Of a DNA stretch of 64,000 bases, positions 26,704 through 34,975 are shown piece after piece (the first letter of the stretch is position 1; each line of letters opens with the position of its first letter). Under the pieces are notes generated by a model. It ran no database searches. It was not told the DNA's origin and was given only the letters and a program-made list of their open reading frames with translations. This stretch comes from Sphingomonas faeni (GTDB lineage Bacteria; Pseudomonadota; Alphaproteobacteria; Sphingomonadales; Sphingomonadaceae): the NCBI RefSeq assembly GCF_003053745.1, contig NZ_QAYE01000001.1, forward strand, positions 682,001-746,000. The letters run 5' to 3'. The translations under genes were made by a program, and so were the position numbers.

Positions 26704-27861
26704 TCAGCCGACCGTGAAGGTCAGCCCCGCCTTCGCGACCAGCCGATCGCGCAGTTTTGTCCCCATCAGGGCACCCGGCGTCCAGATGCCGCCATCGCCT
26801 TCCACGTCCTGGACGAGGCACAGTGCAGCCTCGGCGATCATCTTGCTGGTCGATCCATAGCCGGGATCGCGGTCGCCGGTTACGACCGTGTCGATCCGCT
26901 CGCCGTCGGGCATGATGCCCGCGAACAGCAGGTCGTAATGGCCGGCATCGCGCTCTTCCTTCGACTGGCCTTCGCCGGGTTTCGGCCCCTTGTCGCCCGA
27001 GAACGGATTGAACTTGGCGATCGCCTCGGCCGCGACCTTGCCGAGATCGCCCAGCCCTGCGACCATCATCTCGTCATAGACGAAGTCTGCGCCATACGCC
27101 TCGCCGAGCAGGAAATTGGTGCGGTGGACGTTCTTGGTGTTGATCGGCGCCATCACGAACGGCGCGACCCAGGCCGAGATGGTCGTGTCGTATTCCGGGA
27201 TCAGCCCGGTCGGCTGGTGCGGTCCGCTGAAACCAGGTGTGAGCGCGAACGGGCTGGTCAGCAGGTTGACGATGCCGGGATCGCGCGCCGCGGCGGCAAG
27301 CGTCGCCTTGACACTCGCCGCGGTGCCGCCGGAGAACGTCCCCTGCATTTTCCGCACGCGGCCTTTTACACGGGGTGCCGGGATACCGTATTTTGCCTTG
27401 GCGGCGTCCTGTAAGGTCAGCACGCCGAAGTCGAACGGAATGCTGTCGAACCCGCACGAGAAGACGATCCGGGCGCCGGTACGGGTAGCCTCGCCCTCGT
27501 GCGCATCGATCATGTGGCGCATCCAAGCGGGTTCGCCGCACAAGTCGACATACCCCGTGCCGGTTGCGGCGCAGGCTGCGACAAGGTCGGAGCCGTAAAG
27601 CTGGTATGGGCCGACCGTAGAGATGACGACGGCGGCGCGTTCCGCCATCGCCCGCAAGCTGGCGGGGGCGTCCGAGTCGGCGGCAATCAACGGCGTGTCG
27701 CCGGGCGCACCGATCAAGTCGCGGACTTCCTGGAGCTTGGACAGCGAGCGGCCTGCCATCGCCCAGCGGATCCCGCTCGGGTAGGTCTGGACGAGGTATT
27801 CCGCGACCAGCCGTCCGGTAAAGCCGGTCGCACCGTACACGATGATATCGAAGTCGCGCAT
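26704..27861 (-). CDS. Saccharopine dehydrogenase-like NAD(P)-binding reductase
   Basis: A 385-residue member of the saccharopine dehydrogenase/trans-acting enoyl reductase group. The N-terminal Rossmann fold shows YGATGFTGRLVAEYL, MAGRSLSKLQEVR and VVISTVGPYQLYGSDLVAAC, then GTGYVDLCGEPAWMRHM and CGFDSIPFDFGV. The start at 27861 is supported by CAGGAGGTGGAT directly upstream; a longer reading to 27987 is not supported. The relatives are of poorly known substrate, some acting on lipids or polyketides in mycobacteria, so no specific reaction is claimed. Monocistronic, divergent from the TfoX-N gene. Confidence 0.85.
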   Translation of the reverse strand: MRDFDIIVYGATGFTGRLVAEYLVQTYPSGIRWAMAGRSLSKLQEVRDLIGAPGDTPLIAADSDAPASLRAMAERAAVVISTVGPYQLYGSDLVAACAATGTGYVDLCGEPAWMRHMIDAHEGEATRTGARIVFSCGFDSIPFDFGVLTLQDAAKAKYGIPAPRVKGRVRKMQGTFSGGTAASVKATLAAAARDPGIVNLLTSPFALTPGFSGPHQPTGLIPEYDTTISAWVAPFVMAPINTKNVHRTNFLLGEAYGADFVYDEMMVAGLGDLGKVAAEAIAKFNPFSGDKGPKPGEGQSKEERDAGHYDLLFAGIMPDGERIDTVVTGDRDPGYGSTSKMIAEAALCLVQDVEGDGGIWTPGALMGTKLRDRLVAKAGLTFTVG

Positions 27862-27970
27862 ATCCACCTCCTGTTTCCCCAGGTTTGCGCTCGCGCTCTT
27901 GCCATCGCAAGCAAAACGCCATCGGAGCCCGTGCCTCGCCAAACGCGCGCCGATCTGCCAACCTCGGCGA

Positions 27971-28309
27971 ATGGCATCCGATCGCAATACCGTCGCGTTC
28001 CTGATCGACCAGCTCGCCGCGGCGGGAGACGTTTCCGCGAAGCCGATGTTCGGCGAATACGGCGTTTATTGTGACGGCAGGATGGTCGCAATGATCTGCG
28101 ACGACCAACTCTTCCTCAAGCCGACCCCGGGTGGGCGCGCGTTCGCCGGTGCGATCGACGAAGCGCCGCCGTATCCTGGTGCGAAACCGTGCTTGGTGGT
28201 CGATGCTGACCGTTGGGACGACGCGGAGTGGATGGCGGACCTCATCCGCATCTCGACCGCCGAACTGCCGATGCCGAAACCGAAGAAGCCCAAGCCCAAA
28301 AAGGTCTAG
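27971..28309 (+). CDS. TfoX N-terminal domain protein
   Basis: A 112-residue protein consisting of one TfoX_N domain: FLIDQLAAAGDVSAKPMFGEYGV, CDGRMVAMICDDQLFLK and PYPGAKPCLVVDADRWDD are typical. The tail is a Lys/Pro run. It lacks the C-terminal domain of competence regulators such as Sxy/TfoX, so a competence role should not be assumed. ATG 27971 is the first in-frame start downstream of the divergent gene's promoter region. Its stop overlaps the convergent ABC transporter by 4 bases. Confidence 0.82.
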   Translation: MASDRNTVAFLIDQLAAAGDVSAKPMFGEYGVYCDGRMVAMICDDQLFLKPTPGGRAFAGAIDEAPPYPGAKPCLVVDADRWDDAEWMADLIRISTAELPMPKPKKPKPKKV

Positions 28310-30081
28310 GCGGCCTCGTTGAACTGCAGGCTCGCCAGCCGCGCGTAGAGCCCGCTGTTGGTCATCAGCGACGCGTGCGAGCCTTCCTCGACGATCTGTC
28401 CGTCGCTCATCACGATGATCCGCTCGGCCGCGCGTACGGTGGCGAGGCGGTGCGCGATGACCAGCGTGGTACGGTTCGCCATCAGTCGTTCGAGCGCTTC
28501 CTGCACAAGGCGCTCGCTTTCGGCATCGAGCGCGCTCGTCGCCTCGTCGAGCAGCAGGATCGGCGCATCGCGGAGCAGCGCACGCGCGATCGTCACGCGC
28601 TGGCGCTGGCCGCCCGACAGCCGTGCGCCGCCTTCGCCGAGGAAGGTGTCGAGGCCTTCGGGCAGCTTGCGCAGGAATTCGGCGGCGTTGGCGGCTTCGG
28701 CGGCGGCCCAGAGCTGGTCGTCGGTCGCGGACCAGTCGCCGTAGCGGAGGTTGTCGCGCGCGGAGGCGCCGAAGATGATCGTCTCCTGCGGGACCATCGC
28801 GATGCGGGCGCGGACTTCCGCCGGGTCGGCGTCGCGCAGGTCGATGCCGTCAAGAGTCACGCGGCCGGCGTCGGGGTCGTAGAAGCGCTGGACCAGCTGG
28901 AAGAGAGTAGTCTTGCCGGCGCCCGAAGGACCGACGACGGCGACCGTCTCGCCCGGCTTCACGTCGAGCGAGAAGCCGTTAAGCGCGGCGACGTCGCGGC
29001 GCGTCGGGTAGTGGAACTGCACCCCCTCGAACGCGAGCGCGCCGCGTCGCGGCTGGGGTAGGGCAACCGGGTTGGCGGGCGCGGCGATCTCGGGCTTTTC
29101 GCGGAGCAGCTCGGACAGGCGTCCGGCCGCACCGGCGCCGCGCAACAGGTCGCCATAGACTTCGGTCAACGCGCCGAACGCGCCCGCGACGATCCCTCCG
29201 GTCAGCACGAACGCAGCGATGGCGCCGCCGCTGATCCGCCCCGCCGCGACGTCGATCGCGCCTTCCCACAGGACCAGCGTGATCGACCCGAACACGAGCC
29301 CTATGACGATCGCAGTCATCACCGCCCGCAACATGATCCGCGCGCGCGCCGCCGCAAACGTCGCGGCAACCGCGTCTCCGAAGCGGATCGCCTCGCGGTC
29401 TTCCTGCCCGAATGCCTGCACAACCTTCATCGCGCCGAGCGTCTCGGTCGCGATCGAGCCGACGTCGGCAACGCGGTCCTGCGACGTGCGCGAGTAGTTG
29501 CGTACGCGCTTGCCGAGCAGCGCGATCGGCAGGATGATCAGCGGGATGCCGATCATCAGCATGCCCGCGAGTTTCGGCGAGATCGCGAACAGGTAGATCA
29601 GCCCACCGATGCCGGTGAAGGTATTGCGGAGCGCAATCGACACCGTGCTGCCGACGACCTGTTCGATCAGCGCCGTATCCGAGGTCAGGCGCGAGGCGAT
29701 CTCGGACGGGCGGTTCTCCTCGAAGAAGCGGGGCGTCAGGCGGAGCAGGTGGCGTTGCACGTTGGTGCGGATATCCGCGACGACGCGCTCTCCGAGCCAC
29801 GACACGTAGTAGAAGCGCACTGCGGTCGCGAGCGCGAGCACCACGACGATCATCAGCAAATAGTGGAAGGAGTTGGCGACCGACCCGCCCGCGCCGGGGC
29901 CGAAGCCGCGGTCGATGACGCGCTTGAATCCGTAGGGAATGCCGATCGTCGCCGCCGAGGTCATCATCAGCGCGAGCCCCGCAAAAGCGATCTGGCGAGG
30001 ATATTGGGAGGCATGACGCCACACCATCGCGAGATCGCCGATCCGGCGGGACGTCTTCTCTTCGGGTATCGGCTTGGCCAT
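28306..30081 (-). CDS. ABC transporter, fused permease and ATPase (exporter type)
   Basis: A 591-residue half-transporter that should form a homodimeric exporter in the inner membrane. About six membrane spans occupy residues 30-310 (for example YLLMIVVVLALATAVRFYYV and FTGIGGLIYLFAISPKLAGM). The ATPase domain has Walker A GPSGAGKTTL, the Q-loop MVPQETIIFGAS, signature ARLSGGQRQRV, Walker B LLLDEATSALD and a switch histidine in VIAHRLATV. It resembles the MsbA/lipid and drug exporter group, but the cargo cannot be told. Stands alone on the minus strand. Confidence 0.92.
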   Translation of the reverse strand: MAKPIPEEKTSRRIGDLAMVWRHASQYPRQIAFAGLALMMTSAATIGIPYGFKRVIDRGFGPGAGGSVANSFHYLLMIVVVLALATAVRFYYVSWLGERVVADIRTNVQRHLLRLTPRFFEENRPSEIASRLTSDTALIEQVVGSTVSIALRNTFTGIGGLIYLFAISPKLAGMLMIGIPLIILPIALLGKRVRNYSRTSQDRVADVGSIATETLGAMKVVQAFGQEDREAIRFGDAVAATFAAARARIMLRAVMTAIVIGLVFGSITLVLWEGAIDVAAGRISGGAIAAFVLTGGIVAGAFGALTEVYGDLLRGAGAAGRLSELLREKPEIAAPANPVALPQPRRGALAFEGVQFHYPTRRDVAALNGFSLDVKPGETVAVVGPSGAGKTTLFQLVQRFYDPDAGRVTLDGIDLRDADPAEVRARIAMVPQETIIFGASARDNLRYGDWSATDDQLWAAAEAANAAEFLRKLPEGLDTFLGEGGARLSGGQRQRVTIARALLRDAPILLLDEATSALDAESERLVQEALERLMANRTTLVIAHRLATVRAAERIIVMSDGQIVEEGSHASLMTNSGLYARLASLQFNEAA

Positions 30082-30243
30082 GCGCGGTGCCTAGCAGTGG
30101 CGGGGGTGGCGCTCAACGAGAACCGGGCGTCGCCGAGCGCGGTGATCCGGTCGCGCGAGACGGAGCGTCGGTCGATCGCGCGTTGCACTGCGGCAAAATT
30201 GCGTTACCATTGTGCAAAGCCCGATGAGGCGAGAGGATACCGC

Positions 30244-31476
30244 ATGCTCTACGATGCCTATGAATTCCAGCGTTCGATGATGGCCGGCGCCAGCAAGATG
30301 GCGAGCTTTGGCGCGGATATGCTCAACAATCCGGCAAACCCGTTCGCCTATTTGGGCGGCGGCACGGTGGTCGCCTCGGCGCTCGAAGTGTTCGCACACG
30401 CGAATGCCACTCGCGGCAAGCCGGCGTTCGGGCTCGATACGACGACGATCGACGGTCGTGAGGTCGCGGTGCGCGAGGAGATCGTGCTGCGGAAGGACTT
30501 CGGGCAGCTGAAGCGCTTCGTGCGCGAGGGTGTGGAGGACGGTCCGAAGCTGCTGATCGTCGCGCCGATGTCGGGCCATTACGCGACCTTGCTGCGCGGG
30601 ACGGTCGAGCGGATGCTGCCGTTCGCCGACGTCTACATCACCGACTGGCGCGATGCGCGCAGCGTGCCGCTCTCGGCGGGGCGGTTCGATCTCGACGATT
30701 ACATTGATTATCTGATCGAATATCTGGAGAGGATCGGCGCGAACGAAGGGCAGGGGGGCACGCACATGCTGGCCGTCTGCCAGCCCTCGGTTCCCTGCTA
30801 TGCTGCTATCGCGTTGATGAGCGCAGACAAGAACCCGTGCCGTCCCAAGACGCTGACGATGATGGGTGGTCCCGTCGACACGCGCGAGGCGCCGACTGCG
30901 GTCAATACGCTGGCGACCGAGCGGCCGCATGCGTGGTTCGAGCAGAACGTGATCGCGACGGTGCCGGGCAATTATCCGGGTGCGGGTCGGAAGGTGTATC
31001 CCGGCTTCCTCCAGCTTGCAGGGTTCATGTCGATGAATCTGGGCAACCACATGGTCTCGCATTGGGAGATGTATAAGCATCTCGTCCAAGGCGACGGCGA
31101 GAGCGCGTCGCAGAGCCAGGATTTCTACGAGGAATATCGCTCGGTCTGCGACATGACCGCGGAATTCTATCTCCAGACGATCGATGTCGTGTTCCAGAAC
31201 CACGCGCTGCCACGTGGTATCATGACGCATCGCGGTAGGCTGGTAGATCCGGCGGCGATCACCGACATTGGGTTGCTCGCGGTCGAGGGTGAGCGCGATG
31301 ATATTTCGGGGTTGGGGCAGACCAAGGCGGCACTGACACTGGCGACTGCGCTACCCGACGAGAAGAAGCGCTATCTGATGGCGGAAGGTGCTGGCCATTA
31401 CGGCATCTTCAACGGCTCGCGCTGGCGGGACAAAATCGCGCCAGTGGTGGAGGAGTTCATCACCGCGAACGGGTGA
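30244..31476 (+). CDS. phaZ: Intracellular polyhydroxyalkanoate depolymerase-like hydrolase
   Basis: An alpha/beta-hydrolase of 410 residues that fits the intracellular PhaZ family, which degrades cytoplasmic PHA granules. Cys179 in MLAVCQPSVPCYAA replaces the usual serine nucleophile, as in this family. Other blocks are LLIVAPMSGHYATLLRGTV, DVYITDWRDARSVPL, LTMMGGPVDTREAPTAVN and the late LMAEGAGHYGIFNGSRW with the catalytic histidine. ATG 30244 is used; the long upstream frame is antisense to the ABC gene. No PHA synthase is in the window. Confidence 0.88.
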   Translation: MLYDAYEFQRSMMAGASKMASFGADMLNNPANPFAYLGGGTVVASALEVFAHANATRGKPAFGLDTTTIDGREVAVREEIVLRKDFGQLKRFVREGVEDGPKLLIVAPMSGHYATLLRGTVERMLPFADVYITDWRDARSVPLSAGRFDLDDYIDYLIEYLERIGANEGQGGTHMLAVCQPSVPCYAAIALMSADKNPCRPKTLTMMGGPVDTREAPTAVNTLATERPHAWFEQNVIATVPGNYPGAGRKVYPGFLQLAGFMSMNLGNHMVSHWEMYKHLVQGDGESASQSQDFYEEYRSVCDMTAEFYLQTIDVVFQNHALPRGIMTHRGRLVDPAAITDIGLLAVEGERDDISGLGQTKAALTLATALPDEKKRYLMAEGAGHYGIFNGSRWRDKIAPVVEEFITANG

Positions 31477-31482
31477 GGAAAA

Positions 31483-31506
31483 CGGGCAGCCCTCGCAGGC
31501 TGCCCG
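31483..31506 (-). terminator. Terminator between the PHA depolymerase and general-stress genes
   Basis: CGGGCAGCC and GGCTGCCCG form a 9-pair stem with a 6-base loop in the convergent gap. On the minus strand it is followed by TTTTCC, making it a plausible intrinsic terminator for the gene at 31513; it may also work weakly for the plus strand. Confidence 0.7.
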
Positions 31507-31512
31507 CAGTCG

Positions 31513-32025
31513 TTAGGCGATCGAGTTTACCACCGCGTGGCTGCTCGACTCGTCCGAACGGATCGTGCCGCCGAACAGCATCTTGAGGCGGCCGCCGATC
31601 GAGATGTCGGTTTCCCAAAGCTCGGCGCTGTCGATGTCGAAGCGCAGGAGCGTCAGGTTGGGGTCTTCCTTGCCGCCCGGAAACCATGCCTCGACCTGGT
31701 TGTTCCAGAGCTTGTCGATCTGCGTGCGGTCGTTCGACGTCGAGACGTCGCCGGCCATGCACGCGAAGAAATCATGGCCCTTGCCGACGAACTGCGCCAT
31801 CGCCGCGCCGCCCTTGGCGATACGGTTGTCGCGGCCGGCGAAGAAGAACAGCGTGTTGGGCTGATCGTCGTCGATCTGCGCGGTCATCGGCTCGGAATGC
31901 TGGCTCCCCGACTGCTGGCTCCCCGACTGCTGGCCGTCATGCAGGCCGATCATCACGAACGGGCTGGCCTTCAGCTTCTCGATGAACTTCGCTGCGACTT
32001 CCTGCGGGGTATCCTTGTCGGCCAT
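31513..32025 (-). CDS. Pyridoxamine-phosphate-oxidase-like general stress protein
   Basis: A 170-residue split-barrel flavin-binding-type protein (Pyrid_ox_like family). It has FVMIGLHDG, PNTLFFFAGRDNRIAKGGAAMAQF, DFFACMAGDVSTSNDRTQIDKLWNNQVEAWFPGGKEDPNLTLLRF in order (shown here as blocks of one continuous region), and ELWETDISIG. Start 32025 has AGGAG upstream. A 15-base tandem duplication near 31903-31935 gives the repeated GSQQSGSQ stretch at about residues 34-43. Flavin binding and a redox-protective role are family knowledge, not shown here. Confidence 0.82.
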   Translation of the reverse strand: MADKDTPQEVAAKFIEKLKASPFVMIGLHDGQQSGSQQSGSQHSEPMTAQIDDDQPNTLFFFAGRDNRIAKGGAAMAQFVGKGHDFFACMAGDVSTSNDRTQIDKLWNNQVEAWFPGGKEDPNLTLLRFDIDSAELWETDISIGGRLKMLFGGTIRSDESSSHAVVNSIA

Positions 32026-32254
32026 CGTTATTCTCCTATTAGCTTGGATTGCCACTGAGAACGGGCGGGGCGGGGGTTGGTTGCGCAGGATCTGCGGTCG
32101 GCACACGCGCTGTTGCTGGATAAAACCGCGACCAACGGGCCATGTCGACGATCGCTGCGGTTCTGCGGCACCACAAAAATACGGTGAATGCGTTTTGCCG
32201 ATCCATGCCTCAAACAGGATTTGGTGAGGCGCATCTTACTGCTATTGCAGGACT

Positions 32255-33295
32255 ATGGAGAGTAGTCATTCCGCCGTAACGAACGTTCGCGTCGAAGAGC
32301 GCGCCGTCGTCGACGCTCAGACCTTCGCTACCGAAGTAGCGGGACGCGCTACCCCGGTGGTGTTGCGCGGGCAGGTTTCGCATTGGGCCAGCGTGCGGGC
32401 GGCGGAAGGTGGCGATGACGCGACCGCAACGTATCTGGCCGGCCTCGGTGATGGCGGCAAGCCGATGGACGTGCTGATCGGCGGTCCTGAATTCGAAGGC
32501 CGCTTCTTCTATCGCGGCGATAATCTGGAAGGCTTCAACTTTCACCGCGAGAAGGCCCCCTTGGCGGTCTTGCTGAGCGAATTGTTGCGACTGTCCAGCG
32601 TGCCCGAGGAGAAGCGGCATTTCCTGTATGCCAACGCGGCAACCGCGCCTGAGCATTTGCCGGGGTGGTTGGCAGCCAATCCGATCAACCTGCCGCTGGG
32701 CGGAGCGACGCCAAGGCTGTGGATCGGCAACGGATCGCAGACCGCGACACATTATGACGGCTCGACGAACCTTGCCTGCGTAGTCGCCGGCCGACGCCGC
32801 TTCACGCTGTTCCCGCCGGACCAGGTCGGCAATCTGTATATCGGACCACTCGACCGGACGCTGGCGGGGCCGCCGTCCAGCATGGTCGATCCGTTGGCGC
32901 CGGACCTGCACCAGTTTCCGCGATATACCGAGGCGCTGCGGCATGCATTGGTCGCCGATTTAGGACCGGGCGATGCGTTATTCATCCCGGCGATCTGGTG
33001 GCATCACGTCCAGGCGTTCGGGACGCTCAACGTGTTGTGCAATTACTGGTGGGCTTTCGATCCGACGGTTTCGGCGTTTCACGCGATGGTCCATGCGATG
33101 ATGGCGGTGCGCGATCGTCCACCGGCGGAGAAGGCGGGGTGGCGAGCCTGGTTCGAGCATTATGTGTTCGGCGACGATGCGGCCGCGGCTGGCGATCATC
33201 TGCCCACGGCAGCGCGTGGCGTGCTCGGCCCAGCCTCGCCAGATCGTACCGAGCGGATCCGCGGCTATCTGTTGAAAGCGCTCCAGCGACGCTGA
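32255..33295 (+). CDS. Cupin_8 / JmjC-like iron- and 2-oxoglutarate-dependent oxygenase
   Basis: A 346-residue protein of the cupin_8 group. The double-stranded beta-helix is clear: RLWIGNGSQTATHYDGSTNLACVV carries the iron-binding H-x-D, and the GDALFIPAIWWHHVQAFG block holds the distal histidine, with TPVVLRGQVSHW at the N-terminus. Such proteins hydroxylate amino-acid side chains. This family is often encoded near TonB-receptor/tryptophan-halogenase loci; here it sits convergent with, and 195 bases from, the halogenase operon. The start ATG 32255 follows GCAGGAC. The substrate is unknown. Confidence 0.85.
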   Translation: MESSHSAVTNVRVEERAVVDAQTFATEVAGRATPVVLRGQVSHWASVRAAEGGDDATATYLAGLGDGGKPMDVLIGGPEFEGRFFYRGDNLEGFNFHREKAPLAVLLSELLRLSSVPEEKRHFLYANAATAPEHLPGWLAANPINLPLGGATPRLWIGNGSQTATHYDGSTNLACVVAGRRRFTLFPPDQVGNLYIGPLDRTLAGPPSSMVDPLAPDLHQFPRYTEALRHALVADLGPGDALFIPAIWWHHVQAFGTLNVLCNYWWAFDPTVSAFHAMVHAMMAVRDRPPAEKAGWRAWFEHYVFGDDAAAAGDHLPTAARGVLGPASPDRTERIRGYLLKALQRR

Positions 33296-33490
33296 CCGAG
33301 TGCCGCCAATGAAGGCGGCCCAGGCAGGCGGCGGGCTATAGTTGGTCGCCTTGTCGCCGTCATCGACGATGCTCGGAACGACCGGACGTCTTGCGTACAC
33401 GTTTGGGACCATCGAAACGCAAGCGGTGTCGGTCGAGTTTAGTCGCGGCCGCAACGACGGTGAGCGGCATGGGCATCAGCCGATACTGGT

Positions 33491-34975
33491 TTACGCCAAC
33501 CTGGCGAGCGCATGGGCATGGGATGGCATATGCGTCAGTGAAGTAGCGACTACGCGTTCGATCTGCGCCAATCGATTGGCGGCGGTCTCGATCGGTATGC
33601 CGTCGCAGATCGGATCGTAGCCTGAGACGGGGGCGTTCTGTCCGGTCAACACAGCGAGCCAGCTGGTTTCGTTAAACAGTTCGTCGGCCTCTCGAAAGAT
33701 GCGGCCGCCAGCGTGAAACAATGCGAGCTTTTCGGCTAGCCCCTCCGGGATCGCTGCAGTTGCGCGGTCGCGCCAGAAGGGTTCGGCGCGCGCATTCAAA
33801 TGGTAATGTGCGACGAGGAAGTCTCGGATGCGACTGAATTCCGCGGTCATGATCCGGTTGTAGCGCTCGACGGTCGCAGCGGCCGGGCGGCCCACAGGCA
33901 GCATCCTGAGCAGATGCTGCAATCCGCTTTGCACCAGATGAATGCTGGTGGATTCAAGCGGCTCCATGAACCCCGCCGCCAGACCCAAGGCGATGCAGTT
34001 GCCGCTCCAGAAGCGATTCCGATGGCCCGTCGCGAAACGGATCACGCGCGGGTCGGCAAGCGTCTCGCCTTCCACCCCGGCCAGCAACATAGCGGTCGCC
34101 TCGTCCTCGCTCATGTGGCGGCTGGAGAAGACATGGCCGTTGCCGGTGCGGTGCTGCAGCGGGATACGCCAGCGCCAGCCGGCACGCTCGGCTATCGCCC
34201 GGGTGAGCGGCAGCGGTACGGCGTCGGCAACCGAGGGTACTGCGACGGCGCGGTCGCAGGGCAGCCATTCGGACCAGTCAATCCATCCTGCCTCCATCGC
34301 GCCTTCGATCAAGAGGGCGCGAAAGCCGGAGCAGTCGATGAACAGGTCGCCGGAGATGCGGCTACCGTCTGCGAGATGGACGGCCGCGATTCCCGCCGGG
34401 CCGCGCTCGACGCGTTTGACCAGCCCCTCATGGCGGACGACGCCGTATGCCTCGGATTGCGTGCGCAAGAACGCGGCGTAGCGCCCGGCGTCGAAATGAT
34501 AGGCATAGCCGATCCGTGACAGGGGTGAGTCGCCATTGGCAATCGGGCGTGAGAAGCGGCCGGCCTCCGCCGCGCGCGCCTCGAGTGAATAGGCACCCAG
34601 CGGGACTGCGAGGCCCGCATGCCGTGCGCGCAACCATTGCGCCGCGAACGGCACGCCGGCGATGTCGGTACCGATCTGGCCAAACGGGTGGACGTAGGAC
34701 TCGCCTGGACGCGTCCAGCCTTCGAAGCGGATGCCGAGCTTGTAGCTGCCGCCGGTCGCGCGGAGGAAGGCGTCCTCGTCGATCCCGAGCATCGCGTGGA
34801 AAGTACGGATCGGCGGGATCGTAGCTTCGCCGACGCCGACCGTGGGGATGTCGTCGGACTCGATCAGCGTCACGCGCGTGCCGGCGGGGCCAAGCAGCCG
34901 TCCGAACGCGACCGCCGCCATCCAGCCCGCGGTACCGCCACCGACAATCGTCACAGATCGTAGAGCGTCGGTCAT
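33491..34975 (-). CDS. Flavin-dependent (tryptophan) halogenase family protein, fourth in operon
   Basis: A 494-residue FAD protein of the tryptophan 7-halogenase family, which uses FADH2, oxygen and halide to halogenate electron-rich aromatics. All key marks are present: GGGTAGW at 12-18, the catalytic lysine K79 in GGSYKLGI, GWRWRIP (the WxWxIP motif that suppresses simple monooxygenation), and EPLESTSIHL at the flavin/halide site. It is the last gene of the operon; its ATG overlaps the previous stop (ATGA). The true substrate is unknown, and characterised relatives often prefer bromide and indole-like compounds. Confidence 0.9.
   Translation of the reverse strand: MTDALRSVTIVGGGTAGWMAAVAFGRLLGPAGTRVTLIESDDIPTVGVGEATIPPIRTFHAMLGIDEDAFLRATGGSYKLGIRFEGWTRPGESYVHPFGQIGTDIAGVPFAAQWLRARHAGLAVPLGAYSLEARAAEAGRFSRPIANGDSPLSRIGYAYHFDAGRYAAFLRTQSEAYGVVRHEGLVKRVERGPAGIAAVHLADGSRISGDLFIDCSGFRALLIEGAMEAGWIDWSEWLPCDRAVAVPSVADAVPLPLTRAIAERAGWRWRIPLQHRTGNGHVFSSRHMSEDEATAMLLAGVEGETLADPRVIRFATGHRNRFWSGNCIALGLAAGFMEPLESTSIHLVQSGLQHLLRMLPVGRPAAATVERYNRIMTAEFSRIRDFLVAHYHLNARAEPFWRDRATAAIPEGLAEKLALFHAGGRIFREADELFNETSWLAVLTGQNAPVSGYDPICDGIPIETAANRLAQIERVVATSLTHMPSHAHALARLA

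Noticed and set aside
28306..28309. Annotation error suggested by overlapping stops of the TfoX-N and ABC genes
   Set aside because: A 4-base convergent overlap is common and both C-termini look natural.
29749..30243. Upstream extension of the PHA depolymerase frame
   Set aside because: It lies over the ABC transporter on the other strand; the protein family starts at ATG 30244.
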